Source: Chloroflexi bacterium AL-N1
GTDB taxonomy: Bacteria; Chloroflexota; Chloroflexia; Chloroflexales; Roseiflexaceae
Assembly (NCBI GenBank): GCA_013122435.1
Contig: WYDT01000014.1
Coordinates: forward strand, 124,001 to 188,000
Reading direction: 5' to 3'
DNA length: 64,000 bases
Part shown: piece by piece, positions 62,543-64,000 of the stretch
How the letters are laid out: every line of letters starts with the position of its first letter
Numbering within the stretch: the stretch's first letter is position 1
Notes under the pieces: model-generated
What the model was told of the DNA's origin: nothing
What the model saw: the letters and a program-made list of their open reading frames with translations, nothing else
Database searches by the model: none
Program-made: the position numbers and the translations under genes

Positions 62543-63754
62543 CTATGCCTCTACTCTGTGGTTACGGAAAGGTTGCCATTGTAAGTGAGTCCAGGATCGT
62601 AGTAGCCACTCATCAGGACCGTAGCGGAAGTGTTGCATCCACCAGTTACTAAGCCAGACCTGCGCCGCAAAGATAATGACCACAATCAAGAAACATCCGA
62701 AGGGGCCTACTGAGCCATACCAGCCTAAGCCCCAGCCGTTGAAGAGAAAACTACAGATGATGGCTTGTCCAAGATAGTTGGTAAGCGACATACGCCCGGC
62801 GGCACGTAGGGGGTTCAACCATGAACCAAAGCGTGGGTGTTGCATAATCCACACAATGGCAAAGACATAACAGAATGTGAGTGCTGGTGCAGCGAGTGCT
62901 TCCAGAGCCATCAATGCAGCGGCAGGTAGCAAAGCCTCTTGGCTATTGCTCAACGATGCATAAGTGCCATTCCCGATAATACCTAATGCGAAAGCCCATG
63001 GTAGCCAGTAACGCATCGTGGGCAAGTGCTGTGCCAGATTCTCGAAAAAGCCGATTTTGCCAGCCGCTAACCCAAGGGCAAACATGGCTAATGCCGTAGG
63101 CCAGTTAAACAATGGTGTAAAAAGGTAGAATATCTCCAGATCCTGAATGCGTTGTCTGGTTGCCTGAGCAAATGTGCCCAGATAGTTTTGACGTGCTTGC
63201 TCGGCCATTTGCATGGTCTGGTTCATAGCTTCGGGCGATGGCAGAAGTAGTATTATCCGTCCCAATACTGCTACTCCCATAAGTGTACATGCCATCCACA
63301 TAAGACGGCGTGTCTCCCAGTCACGTACCATCCATAACACAATCCCCAATAGCACATACGACACGAGAATATCGCCGACGAAGAAGAATACGGCGTGGAG
63401 TATGCCGAAGAACAAGAGGCCGATCAGTCGTCGTGCGTATCGCGGACCAAGTGAGTCACCACGTGCGGCGGCACTGACAAGCTGGATTGCTAGACCATAG
63501 CCAAAGAGAAAGGAGAACAGGACATAAAATTTTGCCTCAAATCCAAAAGTAAAGAGCCATGTGACAAAGCGATCCGCCAAGGTATAGGTGGTTGGGGTGT
63601 TGCCAAACTCGTAGATGGGGTTAGCAAAGAATGTGATATTGACCATAAGAATGCCAAAGAGGGCAAAGCCGCGGAGGATGTCAATCACATCCAGTCGTTC
63701 TTTTGCACTAGATGCCGTCTTCTTGGTTATGGTGGTTGGATATGTGGTTGCCAT
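62543..63754 (-). CDS. DUF418-domain membrane protein
   Basis: The 403-residue protein has about ten membrane helices and the DUF418 pattern. RLDVIDILRGFALFGILMVNI lies at the start and LRAAGRMSLTNYLGQAIICSFLFNGWGLGWYG in the C-terminal third, before WLLRSWTHLQWQPFR. It is related to acyltransferase-3-like membrane proteins of unknown activity. It starts one nt after the stop of the TetR gene. Confidence 0.9.
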   Translation of the reverse strand: MATTYPTTITKKTASSAKERLDVIDILRGFALFGILMVNITFFANPIYEFGNTPTTYTLADRFVTWLFTFGFEAKFYVLFSFLFGYGLAIQLVSAAARGDSLGPRYARRLIGLLFFGILHAVFFFVGDILVSYVLLGIVLWMVRDWETRRLMWMACTLMGVAVLGRIILLLPSPEAMNQTMQMAEQARQNYLGTFAQATRQRIQDLEIFYLFTPLFNWPTALAMFALGLAAGKIGFFENLAQHLPTMRYWLPWAFALGIIGNGTYASLSNSQEALLPAAALMALEALAAPALTFCYVFAIVWIMQHPRFGSWLNPLRAAGRMSLTNYLGQAIICSFLFNGWGLGWYGSVGPFGCFLIVVIIFAAQVWLSNWWMQHFRYGPDEWLLRSWTHLQWQPFRNHRVEA

Positions 63755-63755
63755 A

Positions 63756-64000
63756 TTAAGCAGCTTCTCCTGTTGCTGGTTTTAAGCCAAGAAAACGAGT
63801 GTAAAGTGTTTTGAGCGTCTTATTGAAGGTGGCCTCATCAAAGTCATCATCTTCGCTGGCGAGCGAAAGTCGTAAAAGCATTCCTTCTGTAAGCGCAACT
63901 AACAGTTCGGCTGTTTCAAGCGGTGCCAGTGATGGATCGATTTGTCCTTGTGATTGGGCTTGCGTAATGAGTGCTGCGAACTCATGAATGAAGTCGATAT
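63756..64000 (-). CDS. TetR-family regulator (C-terminal part only)
   Basis: The 81 visible C-terminal codons (IDFIHEFAALITQAQSQG..., then LAPLETAELLVALTEGMLLRL, ending GLKPATGEAA) have the look of a TetR ligand-binding domain (three helices, a late helix starting TFNKTLKTLYTRFLGL). The DNA-binding half lies beyond the window. It is the first gene of the TetR-DUF418-MFS operon and probably controls it. Confidence 0.75.
   Translation of the reverse strand, partial: IDFIHEFAALITQAQSQGQIDPSLAPLETAELLVALTEGMLLRLSLASEDDDFDEATFNKTLKTLYTRFLGLKPATGEAA

Overview
The window carries no rRNA, tRNA or CRISPR array. Gene content points to a Chloroflexota bacterium, probably a filamentous aerobic or facultative heterotroph related to Chloroflexia or Ardenticatenia. 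Supporting features are the rny-spoVS pair, a NEW3-domain protein with an ABC-2 exporter, RsbR-type STAS proteins, a tungsten aldehyde oxidoreductase locus, CHAT-TPR proteins, moderate GC and AT-rich intergenic DNA with consensus sigma-70 promoters. This placement is inference; there is no phylogenetic marker beyond SMC, RNase Y and SpoVS.

Layout. 1-6.5 kb: end of a GlsB/YeaQ-like gene, spoVS, rny, an L,D-transpeptidase and a sigma-like/anti-sigma-like membrane fusion, all on the minus strand. 6.6-11.2 kb: smc and an alpha/beta hydrolase. 11.7-15 kb (minus): a MauE-MauD-MauA-like cassette with two Tat-exported 12-cysteine proteins. It is driven by a consensus promoter, and a heptanucleotide repeat lies between the likely start codon and the mauE frame. 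15.4-18.5 kb: a NEW3/ABC-2 exporter operon. 18.8-27.3 kb: a small secreted protein, GNAT, TrmH/SpoU, a gene with an early in-frame stop, and a VOC gene whose 5' end is duplicated on the far side of an ABC exporter/AraC pair. A TetR/hydrolase operon with a palindromic operator follows. 28-34.5 kb: a subtilisin and a Zn/Mn ABC transporter whose two permeases both end in winged-helix domains; its promoter carries a DtxR/MntR-like dyad. 34.5-37.4 kb: an AidB-like acyl-CoA dehydrogenase and an RsbR-like protein split by a -1 frameshift at a slippery T run. 37.5-47.6 kb: a tungsten/molybdenum region (mobA, tupB, tupA on minus; AOR, moaD, tupC, moeA and a moeA-PBP fusion on plus), with a secreted CAP protein and an operator-like repeat array between tupA and the CAP gene. 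49-60.2 kb: membrane/zinc-ribbon, TPR, lipoprotein and exported CHAT-protease genes converge on a two-gene operon encoding a three-TM protein and an HD plus HSP90-like ATPase. 60.5-64 kb: DJ-1/PfpI, then TetR, DUF418 and MFS in one operon.

How it fits together: the tup transporter supplies tungstate, MoeA inserts it into the pterin (MoaD supplies the dithiolene sulfur) and AOR uses the cofactor; mobA suggests that the cell also makes a nucleotide form for other enzymes. In the Mau-like cassette, MauE and MauD homologues probably move reducing or oxidising equivalents across the membrane to fold the two cysteine-rich proteins. No MauB heavy chain or MauG is present, so this is not a normal methylamine dehydrogenase locus. 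Four loci (mauE-like, the RsbR-like gene, the 21.2 kb gene, the 49 kb membrane gene) have reading frames interrupted by one small change. Each may be real biology, gene decay or sequence error, and raw reads would decide.
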